A stretch of 64,000 bases of DNA from an uncultured Bacteroidota bacterium (GCA_903837525.1 CAILUU010000038.1:23470-87469), one strand, 5' to 3'; counted from the first letter of the stretch, positions 54,989 through 63,678 are shown. Notes: generated from the letters alone by a model not told the origin. Program-made: numbers and translations.

Positions 54989-56356
54989 ATGTATCAACAA
55001 AATCCAAAAATGGTAAAAGGGGTAGATTGGTTTACCATTTGGTTATACGCTACTTTGGTGGCTATAGGTTTGTTGTGCATTTTTTCGGTAGAGTATAATA
55101 GTAAGGATAATGTAGTGCAAAGTTTTTTAGGCTTTAAAAAAGAGTATAGTAAACAACTTTATTTTTTTGGCATTAGCTTAGTCATAGGCATTTTTATTTT
55201 GCTTACAGATAGTAAGTTTTTTACGGCTATGACTAATTTGGGTTATTTGTTTGGCATAGTTTTAATTTTAGCCACATTTGTTGTAGGCAAAGAAGTAGGC
55301 GGTAGCAAAAGCTGGATACCCTTAGGTTTTATGAATGTACAACCAGTAGAAATTTGCAAAATATTTACATCTTTAGCATTAGCAAAATATTTATCGCTCC
55401 CCGAAACTAATTTTAAATTAACAAAGTCGCACTTGATAGCGGCAGCTATTGCATTTTCGCCAGCAATATTATCTGTATTGCAAAGTGAGCCTGGCGCAGC
55501 AATTGTTTATTTTTCTTTTGCATTAGCATTTTATAGAGAGGGTTTGCCCACCTTATATTTAATTATAGTGTTTTCGTTAGGCATATTAATTATTGCAAGT
55601 ATTTTAATTAGCCCCAATACCTTATTTATTATTTTTTCCCTTGTTGCGGCAATACTTATCTATTTGAATAAAAGAAAAATAAAAAGAGATAAAAGTATAT
55701 TGATTACGGTTGTTGGAGTTTGGCTTTTATGTGTGGGGGTTCAAAAAATTGGGGTTCCATTAATATTCAATAAAGTTTTAAAGCCACACCAAATTGTACG
55801 CATATTATCCACCTTTGGTAAAGATGATTATAAATTTAGCAGCGAAGAACGTACAGCAGAAATTAATAAAGAGTTTGCTAAATTAGGTACTACAAAAAAG
55901 AAACCAGGAGAAAAAATCGAAAGCTATAATGTAAAACAAAGTAAAATAGCTATTGGTAGTGGAGGTTTTTTTGGCAAAGGTTTTTTACAAGGCACACAAA
56001 CCAGAGGCGATTTTGTGCCAGCACAAAACACCGATTTTATTTTTAGTAGTGTTGGGGAAAATTTTGGGTTTTTTGGTTGCCTTATTTTATTAATTATTTA
56101 TTTTGGACTAATGTTTAGGCTAGTATTTTTAGCCGAAAGGCAACGCAGTATTTTTAGTAGAGTATATATGTATTGTGTTGTTGGCATTTTGTTTTTTCAT
56201 GTAGCTTTAAATGTTTCTATGACACTTGGTTTAGCACCATCGCCAGGTATTACATTGCCTTTAATAAGCTATGGGGGCTCCTCATTAATTACTTTTACTG
56301 TTTTGTTGTTTATTGCTATAAAATTAGACAGCGATAGACAAATGATACTTAGATAA
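54989..56356 (+). CDS. rodA: Rod-shape-determining protein RodA
   Basis: 455 aa SEDS-family membrane glycosyltransferase. GGSKSWIPLGFMNVQPVEICKI carries the SEDS signature, SEPGAA lies in a conserved loop, and the C-terminal LGLAPSPGITLPLISYGGSS is the family end. An insert of about 70 residues (about 275-330) between membrane spans is larger than in E. coli RodA. It polymerises lipid II with PBP2. Confidence 0.95.
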   Translation: MYQQNPKMVKGVDWFTIWLYATLVAIGLLCIFSVEYNSKDNVVQSFLGFKKEYSKQLYFFGISLVIGIFILLTDSKFFTAMTNLGYLFGIVLILATFVVGKEVGGSKSWIPLGFMNVQPVEICKIFTSLALAKYLSLPETNFKLTKSHLIAAAIAFSPAILSVLQSEPGAAIVYFSFALAFYREGLPTLYLIIVFSLGILIIASILISPNTLFIIFSLVAAILIYLNKRKIKRDKSILITVVGVWLLCVGVQKIGVPLIFNKVLKPHQIVRILSTFGKDDYKFSSEERTAEINKEFAKLGTTKKKPGEKIESYNVKQSKIAIGSGGFFGKGFLQGTQTRGDFVPAQNTDFIFSSVGENFGFFGCLILLIIYFGLMFRLVFLAERQRSIFSRVYMYCVVGILFFHVALNVSMTLGLAPSPGITLPLISYGGSSLITFTVLLFIAIKLDSDRQMILR

Positions 56357-56362
56357 TATACT

Positions 56363-57106
56363 ATGCAAATAATTCCACTTAGCGAAGGTTCTTTTACAAT
56401 AGATACTACTAAACAATTTATTCCATTTAATCTGGAAAAAGACGATTTACAACAACGCCCTATTGGTAGTTTGTTGGTAGAAGTTCAACCCTTTTGTATT
56501 GTTACAAAAAACGATATTTTATTAATTGATGCTGGCTTAGGCTTTAGTAATACAGATGGAACCCTACAAATACATCAAAATTTATTAGATAATAATATTA
56601 ATCCCTTGGATGTTACAAAAGTATTACTAAGCCATTTACACAAAGACCATAGTGGAGGTGTAAGTAAAGAAGATAAGGTATTAGGGCAAACGTTTATAAG
56701 CTTTCCTAACGCAAAATATTATGTAAACAAGCATGAGTTTGATTTCGCCATGGCAAAAGGTAAACCCTCTTTTACGCCAGAAGAATTTAAAATTTTAAGT
56801 ACTGCCGATAATGTATTATTTACTAAAGGAGATGGAAAGATAGATAACTATATAACGTATGAAGTTTGTGGGGCACATAGCCCTTATCATCAAACCTTTT
56901 TAATTGAAGAAGATGGACAAAAAATATTTTTTGGAGGTGATGTAGCACCACAATACCAACAAATGAAAAATAAATTTATTGCCAAATATGATTACGATGG
57001 AAAGTTGTGTATGGAACTACGCCAAAAATGGTGGCAACAAGGGGAACTTGAAAATTGGACGTTCTTATTTTATCATGATATTAAAACACCTGTATTTTCT
57101 TTTTAA
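56363..57106 (+). CDS. MBL-fold metallohydrolase
   Basis: 247 aa. The metal motif HLHKDH is at residues 91-96 (His91, His93, Asp95, His96), with a further His in CGAHSPYHQTF and Asp in FFGGDVAP. The LLIDAGLG block precedes the motif. This is a zinc or iron metallo-beta-lactamase fold of the quorum-quenching lactonase/metallohydrolase type; substrate unknown. It starts 6 nt after rodA, so it may be translated with the cell-shape operon. Confidence 0.85.
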   Translation: MQIIPLSEGSFTIDTTKQFIPFNLEKDDLQQRPIGSLLVEVQPFCIVTKNDILLIDAGLGFSNTDGTLQIHQNLLDNNINPLDVTKVLLSHLHKDHSGGVSKEDKVLGQTFISFPNAKYYVNKHEFDFAMAKGKPSFTPEEFKILSTADNVLFTKGDGKIDNYITYEVCGAHSPYHQTFLIEEDGQKIFFGGDVAPQYQQMKNKFIAKYDYDGKLCMELRQKWWQQGELENWTFLFYHDIKTPVFSF

Positions 57107-57140
57107 TAAAAATCCCAATCAACAATGATTGGGATTTTTA
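57107..57140. terminator. Bidirectional terminator after the cell-shape cluster
   Basis: TAAAAATCCCAATCA and TGATTGGGATTTTTA form a perfect 15-bp stem with loop ACAA, directly after the MBL-fold gene and before the convergent Spy-like gene. Confidence 0.88.
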
Positions 57141-57171
57141 TTATTTAGTTATAAAGATGTAATTTTTTAAA

Positions 57172-57618
57172 TTACTGCCCTCTTTTACTGCCACCGTTTT
57201 GCGGCCTAACACCACCTTGTCTTACTCCACCAGCTTGCCTAAGATTTTTTAAACGCTCCATTAATCTTTTTTGAAAAACAGAACGCATTCTAAATAAACG
57301 TTCACAACGGGTTGGGCCTAATAGCGTATTAAAATTACCTTGATATTTTTTCTTTATGTTAAGTAAAGCCTGCTCTCTATCTAATGCGGGCAAATCTTTT
57401 TTTATCCCCTTTAAGTCATTTTCAAATTGGTTATGTACTGGCCAAAATTTTTGAGCCTCCTCCGAGGTAAGGTTTAACTCTTTTGTTACGTAAGCAACAT
57501 ATAGGGCTTGTATTTTTTCATTCTTTTTAGCATCCCCATCTTCCACTTGAGTATCTTGGGCAGTTGCAGTAAAAAAGCTACTAGCCATTACTGTAAGTAC
57601 TAATAAAAATTTTTTCAT
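57172..57618 (-). CDS. Secreted Spy-like helical protein of an ECF sigma cassette
   Basis: 148 aa. A signal peptide (MKKFLLVLTVMASSFFTATAQ) leads into a helical region with LNLTSEEAQKFWPVHNQFENDLK, reminiscent of the LTxxQ motifs of the Spy/CpxP periplasmic chaperone-sensors, and ends in a Gly/Arg/Gln-rich tail (GGVRQGGVRPQNGG). It is the last gene of a sigma factor - membrane protein - secreted protein unit (gaps 4 and 33 nt). A role in envelope stress sensing is inferred from context. Confidence 0.65.
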   Translation of the reverse strand: MKKFLLVLTVMASSFFTATAQDTQVEDGDAKKNEKIQALYVAYVTKELNLTSEEAQKFWPVHNQFENDLKGIKKDLPALDREQALLNIKKKYQGNFNTLLGPTRCERLFRMRSVFQKRLMERLKNLRQAGGVRQGGVRPQNGGSKRGQ

Positions 57619-57622
57619 TTTT

Positions 57623-58366
57623 TTAATTTTTAAGGTCTTCTAAATTAGCATTATCTAAAAAATTATCTAAAGCTTTTTCATCTGTTAAATAATCTTCTTG
57701 TGTAGGCAATTCATTTTCATCTACTACATTAACAATTAAGGCTACATCTGCATCGGTTGAGCTGTTAGATAAATACTTTACAATGTCTTCATCGGTAAGT
57801 TTATCAAGTTCAGTATCAAACGAATTATTTTTTGCTATGGCCAAGCCTTGTTTAGTTGTATCATCTAGCTTATTAGTAGTGGTAAACTTAAAGGCGCCAA
57901 ACGTAATAATACCAATAAATACAGCAGCCACCGCATATTTAATAAAGGTAAAATTTCTTTTACGCATGGTGATAACTATTGTTTGTTGTGGTTGTACTTT
58001 TTCCACTAACTCAGTATGCAATTGCTCAAAGTAATTTTTAGGTACAGTGTATACATTTTCGTTTTGTGCACTATACAACATGGGCGATAAGCGTCGCAAC
58101 TCCCCACTAACATTATCTACTTGTTTTATTTTAGCTAAAATAGTATCTGCCAAATTTTCAAAATAACCTTGGGGTACATCTGTAGTATCTTTTTTTTGTG
58201 CTGAATTAATTATACCATATTGAGCTAGTTGTATAGTATGTAAAATATCCTCACTCAATACATCAAAATAACCATTGGGAACAGTATATACGTTTAAACC
58301 TTGCAACCCAGCAAGTGTGGGGCTAAGGCTTTGTAATTCGTTTAATATTTCTGTTCTATTTTCCAT
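57623..58366 (-). CDS. Putative anti-sigma membrane protein with repeated VPxxYF motifs
   Basis: 247 aa. The N-terminal half has three copies of a short unit: LSPTL...NVYTVPNGYFDVL (about 14-37), DVPQGYFENLADTIL (63-77) and LSPML...NVYTVPKNYFEQL (93-116). One membrane segment follows (about 141-158). The C-terminal part is acidic, containing DKLTDEDIVKYL and ending LEDLKN. Position directly after an ECF sigma factor gene suggests an anti-sigma role, with the repeated part on the cytoplasmic side. I do not recognise a named domain. Confidence 0.6.
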   Translation of the reverse strand: MENRTEILNELQSLSPTLAGLQGLNVYTVPNGYFDVLSEDILHTIQLAQYGIINSAQKKDTTDVPQGYFENLADTILAKIKQVDNVSGELRRLSPMLYSAQNENVYTVPKNYFEQLHTELVEKVQPQQTIVITMRKRNFTFIKYAVAAVFIGIITFGAFKFTTTNKLDDTTKQGLAIAKNNSFDTELDKLTDEDIVKYLSNSSTDADVALIVNVVDENELPTQEDYLTDEKALDNFLDNANLEDLKN

Positions 58367-58399
58367 TTCTCTTTTAAGACTGTTTTACAACCCAAAAGT

Positions 58400-58951
58400 T
58401 TAATTATTTAATATAAAACCTTCAATTTTTTTTACAGCGTGGTGATAACTAGCTTTTAATGCCCCTTCACTGGTTTCTAAAACCTCACTCATTTTTTGGT
58501 AAGGCATTTCATCGTAGTAGCGTAAATTAAATACAACTCTTTGTTTTTCAGGTAATTGTTGTATAGCCACTTGCAGTTTCCATTCTAATTTATTAGCATC
58601 AAAATGTTCACTTGCTTTTACTTTGTTGCTTAATCCACTCTCCTCATCACTCAACGATAACGTACTTTTTCTTTTTTGTTGCTCTAAAAAAGTAAGGCTT
58701 TCGTTAGTGGCAATGCGATAAATCCAAGTATAAAGCTGACTATCTTCTCTAAAATTGTCCAAACCGTTCCACACTTTAATAAACATATTTTGGAGTACAT
58801 CATTAGCATCTTCATGCTGAACTACCATACGGCGTATATGCCAGTATAGCTTTTCCTGGTATTTTTTTATAATACGAGTGTAACCCTTCTCCTTTGAGGA
58901 GGGGTCTTTAAACTGAGCTAGTAGCTCTTTATCGTCTAAATGCTCATTCAT
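58400..58951 (-). CDS. ECF-type RNA polymerase sigma factor
   Basis: 183 aa. Region 2 (about 30-95) has ANDVLQNMFIKVWNGL and LYTWIYRIATNESL; region 4 (about 118-178) has LPEKQRVVFNLRYYDEMPYQKMSEVLETSEGALKASYHHAVKKI. It directs RNA polymerase to a set of target promoters, probably including its own operon with the two genes after it. The regulon is unknown. Confidence 0.95.
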   Translation of the reverse strand: MNEHLDDKELLAQFKDPSSKEKGYTRIIKKYQEKLYWHIRRMVVQHEDANDVLQNMFIKVWNGLDNFREDSQLYTWIYRIATNESLTFLEQQKRKSTLSLSDEESGLSNKVKASEHFDANKLEWKLQVAIQQLPEKQRVVFNLRYYDEMPYQKMSEVLETSEGALKASYHHAVKKIEGFILNN

Positions 58952-58976
58952 ATAAGTAATTGCAGTAGTAAAAATA

Positions 58977-59006
58977 AAAAATCCAATCGATTTGATTGGA
59001 TTTTAT
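58977..59006 (-). terminator. Terminator after the transketolase subunit gene
   Basis: AAAATCCAATC and GATTGGATTTT form an 11-bp stem with a 5-nt loop; on the minus strand a T-run follows. It separates the transketolase gene from the sigma factor gene. Confidence 0.75.
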
Positions 59007-59028
59007 TGTAAAGGTTTAATTTGATTAA

Positions 59029-59982
59029 TTATTTTCTTGCTATTACTTTTTCTACAGCAGCAACAATATGGGGTGTATCTAAGCCATATTTTACTAAAAG
59101 TTCAGCTGGTTTTCCGCTTTCGCCAAATGTATCGTTTGTACCAATATACTCAATGGGTATAGGGCAATTTCTTGCAGCTACTTGTGCAATACTATCGCCT
59201 AAACCGCCAAGTACATTATGTTCCTCACAAGTAACAGCACATTTTGTTTTTTGGATAGATTTTATAATTGCTTCTTCATCTAACGGCTTAATAGTATGAA
59301 TATTTATTACTTCTACACTAATGCCTTTTTCCTCTAAAATTCTCCCTGCTTCCACAGCCTTCCAAACTAAATGGCCACATGCAAAAATGGTAACATCTGT
59401 GCCTTCGGAAAGTTGCTGGGCTTTACCTATAACAAAATCTTCTTCCTTTGTAAATATTGGCCAAACAGGGCGGCCAAAACGTAAATATACAGGGCCTTCA
59501 TAATCGGCAATAGCTTCAGTTGCTGCTTTGGTTTGGTTATAATCTGCTGGTACAATAACCGTCATACCTGGTAGCATTTTCATTAAACCAATATCTTCTA
59601 AAATTTGATGTGTTGCACCATCTTCCCCCAATGTTAGGCCGGCATGACTAGCACAAATTTTTACATTTTTTCCACTATAGGCAACACTTTGGCGTATTTG
59701 ATCGTACACTCTACCTGTACTAAAATTTGCAAAGGTTGTTGTGTAGGGAATTTTTCCACCAATAGTTAAACCAGCAGCAATACCAATCATATTAGCTTCT
59801 GCAATACCACATTGTACAAAACGTTCTGGAAACTCCTTCATAAAACTTTGTAGTTTTAATGAGCCAGCCAAATCGGCTGTAAGTGCCATAATGTTTGGGT
59901 TTTTACGAGCTGCGGCTAAAATGCCATCGCCAAAACCACTACGGGTATCTTTATTGCCAGTAACTTCTATTGCATTTAACAT
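59029..59982 (-). CDS. Transketolase, C-terminal subunit
   Basis: 317 aa, containing the pyrimidine-binding domain (about 12-180, with ERFVQCGIAEANMIGIAAGL and SHAGLTLGEDGATHQ) and the C-terminal domain (about 195-315). The N-terminal TPP pyrophosphate-binding half is absent, and no partner gene lies beside it, since galE is upstream. It must pair with a subunit encoded elsewhere to transfer two-carbon units in the pentose phosphate pathway. Similarity to DXS or pyruvate dehydrogenase beta is an alternative, but the motifs fit transketolase best. Confidence 0.87.
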   Translation of the reverse strand: MLNAIEVTGNKDTRSGFGDGILAAARKNPNIMALTADLAGSLKLQSFMKEFPERFVQCGIAEANMIGIAAGLTIGGKIPYTTTFANFSTGRVYDQIRQSVAYSGKNVKICASHAGLTLGEDGATHQILEDIGLMKMLPGMTVIVPADYNQTKAATEAIADYEGPVYLRFGRPVWPIFTKEEDFVIGKAQQLSEGTDVTIFACGHLVWKAVEAGRILEEKGISVEVINIHTIKPLDEEAIIKSIQKTKCAVTCEEHNVLGGLGDSIAQVAARNCPIPIEYIGTNDTFGESGKPAELLVKYGLDTPHIVAAVEKVIARK

Positions 59983-60012
59983 GATGAAATCTGTGATTTT
60001 TTGATGATTGAT

Positions 60013-60040
60013 TTTTACCGCAGAGGCCCAAAGACGCTGA
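60013..60040. repeat. Fragment of a dispersed CCGCAGAGG-type intergenic repeat
   Basis: Contains TACCGCAGAGGCCCAAAGACGCTGAGG, a phrase with internal GCAGAGG/GACGCTGAGG repetition characteristic of a non-coding repeat family scattered in Bacteroidota and some other phyla. The remaining bases of this 119-nt gap (59983-60101) hold no gene. Confidence 0.4.
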
Positions 60041-60101
60041 GGTGTTTTGGTTTATGAGCATCGAAGATACAGAGCTACAAAACAATTAGCAAATTAGGGA
60101 A

Positions 60102-61112
60102 TTAGCTAATTTGCTTCTCCCAATCCCAAGCCGTTTTCATCATATCTTCTAAAGTGTATTTACATTGCCAGCCTAATTCGGTTATTGCTTTTTGGTTATT
60201 AGCATAAATGGCTTCAACATCCCCATTTCGTCGTGGCCCTATAGTATAATTTAATTTTTGCCCACTTACTTTTTCAAACATAGTAATAACTTCTAAAACA
60301 GTGTATCCAATTCCACTACCTAAATTAAGTATGGAACAAGTTGAGTTGTTTCTATTTTGAATAAGATAATTTAACGCTAACGTATGTGCATGTGCAATAT
60401 CGCAAACATGTATATAATCTCTTAAACAACTTCCATCTTTGGTAGCATAATCATTTCCCCATACCTTCATTTGAGGTAATTTACCTATGGCTGTTTGTGT
60501 AATAGCTGGTATTAAATTTTGAGGTTTGCCAATGGGTAATTCACCAATATGATTGCTGGGATGTGCACCCACTGGGTTAAAATAACGTAACAAAATACTC
60601 TTAAAATTTTGGGCACTATTATCTTTTACAATTTGCTCACCCATTTGCTTTGTAGCGCCATAAGGACTTTCGGCTTGCTTTAGCGGTGTTAATTCAGTTA
60701 CAGGAATTACTTCTGGACTACCATAAACCGTACATGACGAAGAAAAAACAAAATTGTTTACGTTAAATGCTTTTGCACATTTTAAAATATTTACTAAAGA
60801 GATAAGATTGTTTTCGTAATACATCATGGGGTGTTCAACTGACTCGCCAACGGCCTTAAAGGCAGCAAAATGTATAATGCCAACAATGTCATTATTTTGT
60901 TCAAATACATTTAAGGTGTCTGCATAATTACATAAATCTATGGGGTAGTTTTTTATTTTTTTGTTAATGATTTTCTCCACACTATCTAACATAAGAGCGT
61001 TACTACGGCTATAGTTATCAATACTAATAACATCGTAACCATTTTCAACTAAATCTACAATGGTATGGCTACCAATAAACCCACAACCACCTGTAACTAA
61101 TATTTTGCTCAT
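60102..61112 (-). CDS. galE: UDP-glucose 4-epimerase
   Basis: 336 aa extended SDR. NAD-binding motif GGCGFIGSHT at residues 8-17, the catalytic SSSCTVYG and YGATK (Tyr, Lys), and the C-terminal RRNGDVEAIYANNQKA specific to GalE. It interconverts UDP-glucose and UDP-galactose for cell-surface sugars or galactose use. A 12-bp palindrome lies at the putative start of transcription. Confidence 0.95.
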   Translation of the reverse strand: MSKILVTGGCGFIGSHTIVDLVENGYDVISIDNYSRSNALMLDSVEKIINKKIKNYPIDLCNYADTLNVFEQNNDIVGIIHFAAFKAVGESVEHPMMYYENNLISLVNILKCAKAFNVNNFVFSSSCTVYGSPEVIPVTELTPLKQAESPYGATKQMGEQIVKDNSAQNFKSILLRYFNPVGAHPSNHIGELPIGKPQNLIPAITQTAIGKLPQMKVWGNDYATKDGSCLRDYIHVCDIAHAHTLALNYLIQNRNNSTCSILNLGSGIGYTVLEVITMFEKVSGQKLNYTIGPRRNGDVEAIYANNQKAITELGWQCKYTLEDMMKTAWDWEKQIS

Positions 61113-61122
61113 TATATTTAGT

Positions 61123-61134
61123 GTATACGTATAC
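61123..61134. promoter_or_regulatory. Perfect 12-bp palindrome, candidate galE operator
   Basis: GTATACGTATAC sits between the -7 element (61136-61143) and the galE start codon, where it would overlap the transcription start site. A repressor bound there could block initiation. Confidence 0.45.
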
Positions 61135-61135
61135 C

Positions 61136-61143
61136 CAAAAATA
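61136..61143 (-). promoter_or_regulatory. Candidate -7 promoter element for galE
   Basis: The minus strand reads TATTTTTG (TAnnTTTG), 24-31 nt before the galE start codon. Confidence 0.5.
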
Positions 61144-61162
61144 CTATTACTTTCCTGTAAAT

Positions 61163-61192
61163 AAAAAACATCCGCAATTGCGGATGTTTTTT
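61163..61192. terminator. Intrinsic terminator after pit
   Basis: AAAAAACATCCGC and GCGGATGTTTTTT pair perfectly around AATT, with T-runs on either strand. It follows the phosphate transporter gene on the minus strand. Confidence 0.88.
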
Positions 61193-61211
61193 ATTTTTTG
61201 TTCATAGAGAA

Positions 61212-62924
61212 TTATTTTATAAAAAAGCTAATAATCCAATAGGTTAGTGCAGCTAGTAAGCCACTTACGGGGATAGTTAAAATCCAGGCCCAAAGTAAAT
61301 TTATGGTAACACCCCAGCGTACAGCACTTAAACGCTTAGTAGCACCTACACCAATTATGCTACCTGTAATGGTATGTGTGGTACTAACGGGGATACCCAT
61401 TTGGCCAGTAAAAAATAAAGTAAATGCACCAGCTGTTTCTGCAGCTACACCTTCAAGTGGAGTAACCTTAGTAATTTTTGTACCCATTGTTTTTACAATC
61501 TTCCACCCACCACTTAAAGTACCTAAGCCTATAGCTATATAGCATGCAATGGGTACCCATATGGGTAAGTCGCTAAAATTTTGAATATTGCCATTTGCAA
61601 TTAGTGCAGCTCCAATAATACCCATTACTTTTTGTGCATCGTTACCTCCATGGCCAATACTAAATGCAGCAGAGCTAAAAAGCTGTAGCTTTTTAAACAT
61701 TTTAGCAATCGTAAAAGCAGTAGGTGTTTTTATTTTTTCAACATATAAATAAATTAAACAAAAGAAAATAGAAGTGAAAATAATACCCCAAACTATCATT
61801 CCATTATCTGCTTTATCAATATCTTTTGCTAGGTTTTTTTCAATACTAAATTTTTCAATTTTGGCTTTAACTTTCTTAGCATTTACTTCTTTAATTGGGT
61901 AAATAGCATGTAAGGCAACCAGTGTACTATCTACACTCAACTCTTTATTAAAATACTTTTTTATAGGGTCTTTATATTTTTCGGTAGCATCTTTAGCAAT
62001 TGTAAATTGAGCCTTTGCAGTTGAATCGGTATTTGCGGCAGCTTCTAAAATTAAATAATCATTTGCATTACGTATATCATCTTTTAATCGGCTGGCTTCA
62101 ATATCTTTTAACCATCCATTTGCGGTAGCTTGTTTGGCAATTTCTTCCGCACCCAACTTATCAAAGTTTTTAACTAGTGCTAAAATATTGATATAGTTAG
62201 GCATTGCTTTTTCTAACTTATCTTTTGAAGAGGCTAAAGCTGTTTTTAATTTTTCATCGGTTGGGGTTAAAGCTAAAGTTTTTTTGTAATCATTTACTTC
62301 TTGTTTGTACTTATCTATTTTTAATAATTTTTGTACGCCCTCATCCATTTTATTGGTTTCAAATTTATCAAAAAGTAACGTAGTTAAAAAAGTAACGGCC
62401 GCTATTATGGCTATCCTTGCCCAAATATTACGCATAATAGTAACTATGGTAATAAAAATGGATATGGCCATACCAATTAATGGAGCTAAAAAAATAAATA
62501 GAACTGTATTTAAAATAATACTACCTTCTACAATTTTCCCCCAACTATAGCCCATTCCTTTTAACGACATAGCATGTGCAATAGCTGCACCAGCAAAACC
62601 GCCAATTAACGTATGCGAAGAAGAAGATGGAATACCATACCACCAAGTTAATAAATTCCAAAAAATGGCAGCAATTAAGCCAGCAAATATTACAGGAAGT
62701 GTTATAAATTCCTTATTTACTGTTTTGCTAATGGTATTAGCTACTGCATGATCTTTAAAAATAAAATAGGCCACTACATTAAAAATGGATGCCCAAATTA
62801 CTGCTTGAAAAGGCGTAAGTACTTTTGTTGATACAACTGTTGCTATTGAGTTTGCAGCATCATGAAAGCCATTGATATAATCAAAAATTAAAGCAAGGGC
62901 TATTATTATTATTACTAGAGTCAT
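61212..62924 (-). CDS. pit: PiT-family inorganic phosphate transporter with large central insert
   Basis: 570 aa. The two PiT signatures are GFHDAANSIATVVSTKVLTP (about 19-38) and GHGGNDAQKVMGIIGAAL (about 424-441), with GIPSSSSHTLIGG between. The first half ends with membrane spans to about residue 185. A hydrophilic helical stretch of about 185 residues (about 187-372, Lys/Asp-rich) is inserted before the second half. It imports phosphate with a cation, and the next gene upstream (DUF47) is its usual partner. The insert is unlike E. coli PitA. Confidence 0.93.
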   Translation of the reverse strand: MTLVIIIIALALIFDYINGFHDAANSIATVVSTKVLTPFQAVIWASIFNVVAYFIFKDHAVANTISKTVNKEFITLPVIFAGLIAAIFWNLLTWWYGIPSSSSHTLIGGFAGAAIAHAMSLKGMGYSWGKIVEGSIILNTVLFIFLAPLIGMAISIFITIVTIMRNIWARIAIIAAVTFLTTLLFDKFETNKMDEGVQKLLKIDKYKQEVNDYKKTLALTPTDEKLKTALASSKDKLEKAMPNYINILALVKNFDKLGAEEIAKQATANGWLKDIEASRLKDDIRNANDYLILEAAANTDSTAKAQFTIAKDATEKYKDPIKKYFNKELSVDSTLVALHAIYPIKEVNAKKVKAKIEKFSIEKNLAKDIDKADNGMIVWGIIFTSIFFCLIYLYVEKIKTPTAFTIAKMFKKLQLFSSAAFSIGHGGNDAQKVMGIIGAALIANGNIQNFSDLPIWVPIACYIAIGLGTLSGGWKIVKTMGTKITKVTPLEGVAAETAGAFTLFFTGQMGIPVSTTHTITGSIIGVGATKRLSAVRWGVTINLLWAWILTIPVSGLLAALTYWIISFFIK

Positions 62925-63011
62925 TTTTATTTAGTTGATGGTTGATAGTTGATGGTTCATAATTCATAGCAAAAAAATACTATGAACTATACGCTATGAA
63001 CAATGAACTAA

Positions 63012-63662
63012 TTAAGCGTACTTCACAATAATACTTTCAATTACATTAGCTGCATCTTCGCACTTATCAGTAACAATTTCCATTACTTGATAAATCTCTC
63101 TTTTTTTAATTACCTCTTTGGCATCTGGCTCTGTATCAAATAAGCGTTCTATACTTAAATCAAAAATATCATCACCTTGGTTTTCAATACTATTTATTAA
63201 AACTAAGGCATCGGTTATTTTACGCATATTTTTCATATTGCGTAACTCAACCACAGCACCGTTTACCGCTACACATCCCTGGGCAATAATATCGGCCATT
63301 TTTTGAATGCCACTATCGGCAGGATTAACCTTATAAAAATTAATTTTTTTAGCACTTGCATATATATAATCAGCAATATCATCTAAGGCACTAGCTAAAT
63401 AATGTATATCTTCTCTATCGAATGGGGTAATAAAATTTTTACCTAATTGCGTAAAAATTTCATGGGTAAAATCGTCACAGGTATGCTCCATATCTTCCAA
63501 ATCCTTTATTAATTTCCCCCTTTTCTCAAAATCGGGTTCGTTAACAACGTCCTTTAATTTCTCCCCCATTATTACTAATGAAGAAGAAACGCTTTCGAAC
63601 AATTGATAAAATACTCTATCCCTTGGTAAAAAGATTTTTAAAATTGAGTTAATTCCTGCCAT
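63012..63662 (-). CDS. DUF47 (PhoU-like) phosphate transport regulator
   Basis: 216 aa all-helical protein. It has the DUF47 N-terminus FLPRDRVFYQLFESVSS, GKLIKDLEDMEHTCDDFTHEIF and TPFDREDIHYLASALDDIADYIY, the PhoU-type metal-binding motifs. In bacteria it sits beside PiT transporters and is thought to control their activity. It is first in the transcription order before pit, with 87 nt between them that include TTGATGG/TTGATAG short repeats and an ATGAAC-rich stretch. Confidence 0.93.
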   Translation of the reverse strand: MAGINSILKIFLPRDRVFYQLFESVSSSLVIMGEKLKDVVNEPDFEKRGKLIKDLEDMEHTCDDFTHEIFTQLGKNFITPFDREDIHYLASALDDIADYIYASAKKINFYKVNPADSGIQKMADIIAQGCVAVNGAVVELRNMKNMRKITDALVLINSIENQGDDIFDLSIERLFDTEPDAKEVIKKREIYQVMEIVTDKCEDAANVIESIIVKYA

Positions 63663-63678
63663 GGTTATATATTTTAGG

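Noticed and set aside
58875..58915. C/G-rich hairpin (ACCCTTCTCC...GGAGGGGT) resembling the intergenic hairpin in the riboswitch.
   Set aside because: It lies inside the ECF sigma coding sequence and encodes ordinary-looking family residues (DPSSKEKGY); an insertion is not needed to explain it.
62930..63010. TTGATGG/TTGATAG and ATGAAC short repeats between DUF47 and pit, considered as CRISPR-like or regulatory.
   Set aside because: Units are 6-8 bp, irregular and few; no spacers. Probably low-complexity sequence or replication slippage.
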